Below, piece after piece: positions 6,566 through 6,780 of a DNA stretch of 6,780 nt. Made by a program: the position numbers and the translations under genes. The notes under the pieces were generated by a model that did no database searches, was not told where the DNA came from, and was given only the letters and a program-made list of their open reading frames with translations. The stretch comes from Pseudomonadota bacterium. GTDB lineage: Bacteria; Pseudomonadota; Gammaproteobacteria; Burkholderiales; Burkholderiaceae_F. The DNA lies in NCBI GenBank assembly GCA_021823635.1, contig JAKANT010000093.1, forward strand, positions 1 through 6,780, written 5' to 3'. How positions within the stretch are numbered: the first letter of the stretch is position 1; each line of letters starts with the position of its first letter.

Positions 6566-6780
6566 AGGCTGATGCGCATGACGATGGCGTCCTCGCGGCC
6601 GCCATGCGCCGGGTAATAACCGCGCCGCACGCCGATGCGCACGAAGCCGTAGCGCGCGTACAGCCGCAGCGCCGGAGTCATCGCGACCAGGTTTTCGGTC
6701 GAGAGGATGGGAAACCCGGTGTTGATACTCCCGCCGGTGATCGCCAGGCCCAGGCCACGGGCCACCTGTGCCGCTTCAAT
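6562..6780 (-). CDS. rimI: C-terminal part of a GNAT acetyltransferase, probably ribosomal protein bS18-alanine N-acetyltransferase RimI
   Basis: Seventy-two codons are visible; the gene runs off the right edge with its frame still open. The end matches RimI well: ALRLYARYGFVRIGVRRGYYP followed by GREDAIVM and a short tail, which is GNAT motif B and the RimI-type C-terminus. RimI acetylates the N-terminal alanine of ribosomal protein bS18. The position just upstream of udg also fits the tsaB-rimI-udg order I associate with betaproteobacteria. The part before residue 36 of the fragment (AITGGSINTGFPILSTENLVAM) is less typical, because RimI normally has an LFLEVRxxN strand there. Another GNAT subfamily, or a junction near 6676, is therefore possible. 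GC at third positions stays high there, so the segment still looks coding. Stop and udg start overlap by 4 nt. Confidence 0.7.
   Translation of the reverse strand: MEAAQVARGLGLAITGGSINTGFPILSTENLVAMTPALRLYARYGFVRIGVRRGYYPAHGGREDAIVMRISL

Overview
The window looks like chromosomal DNA of a GC-rich proteobacterium, most probably a betaproteobacterium (Burkholderiales or a relative). The reasons are strong GC bias at third codon positions, a divergent lplT / alr-radA arrangement next to rimI-udg (an order I associate with that group from memory), and an LplT N-terminus typical of it. Almost every base is coding.

Layout from left to right. (1) The window opens with about 100 bases of lower-GC sequence that encode what looks like the C-terminal end of an IS481/IS3-type DDE transposase. 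It runs in frame, with no stop, into the last 170 or so codons of hpnD (presqualene diphosphate synthase). I read this as an insertion sequence that has removed or displaced the first third of hpnD. (2) hpnE, the FAD-dependent oxidoreductase that follows HpnD in hopanoid-type squalene synthesis, overlaps hpnD by 4 nt and is intact. (3) radA and alr lie on the minus strand as a coupled pair (alr stop and radA start share one base). radA runs tail to tail into hpnE with a 14-nt overlap. (4) A 137-bp gap between alr and the divergent lplT is the only real intergenic region. It holds a probable extended -10 promoter for lplT preceded by two 10-bp perfect palindromes. (5) lplT (lysophospholipid transporter) ends one base from the stop of udg (family 4 uracil-DNA glycosylase, minus strand). 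(6) udg overlaps by 4 nt the end of a RimI-like GNAT acetyltransferase gene that runs off the right edge.

Functionally the region joins envelope genes (squalene/hopanoid synthesis, D-alanine supply for peptidoglycan, lysophospholipid flipping) with DNA repair genes (RadA branch migration, uracil excision). These are ordinary housekeeping genes. I found no defence island, CRISPR array, RNA gene or unknown multi-gene system. The most notable event is the apparent IS insertion in hpnD. If it is real and not an assembly edge, it should break the HpnC-HpnD-HpnE route to squalene.
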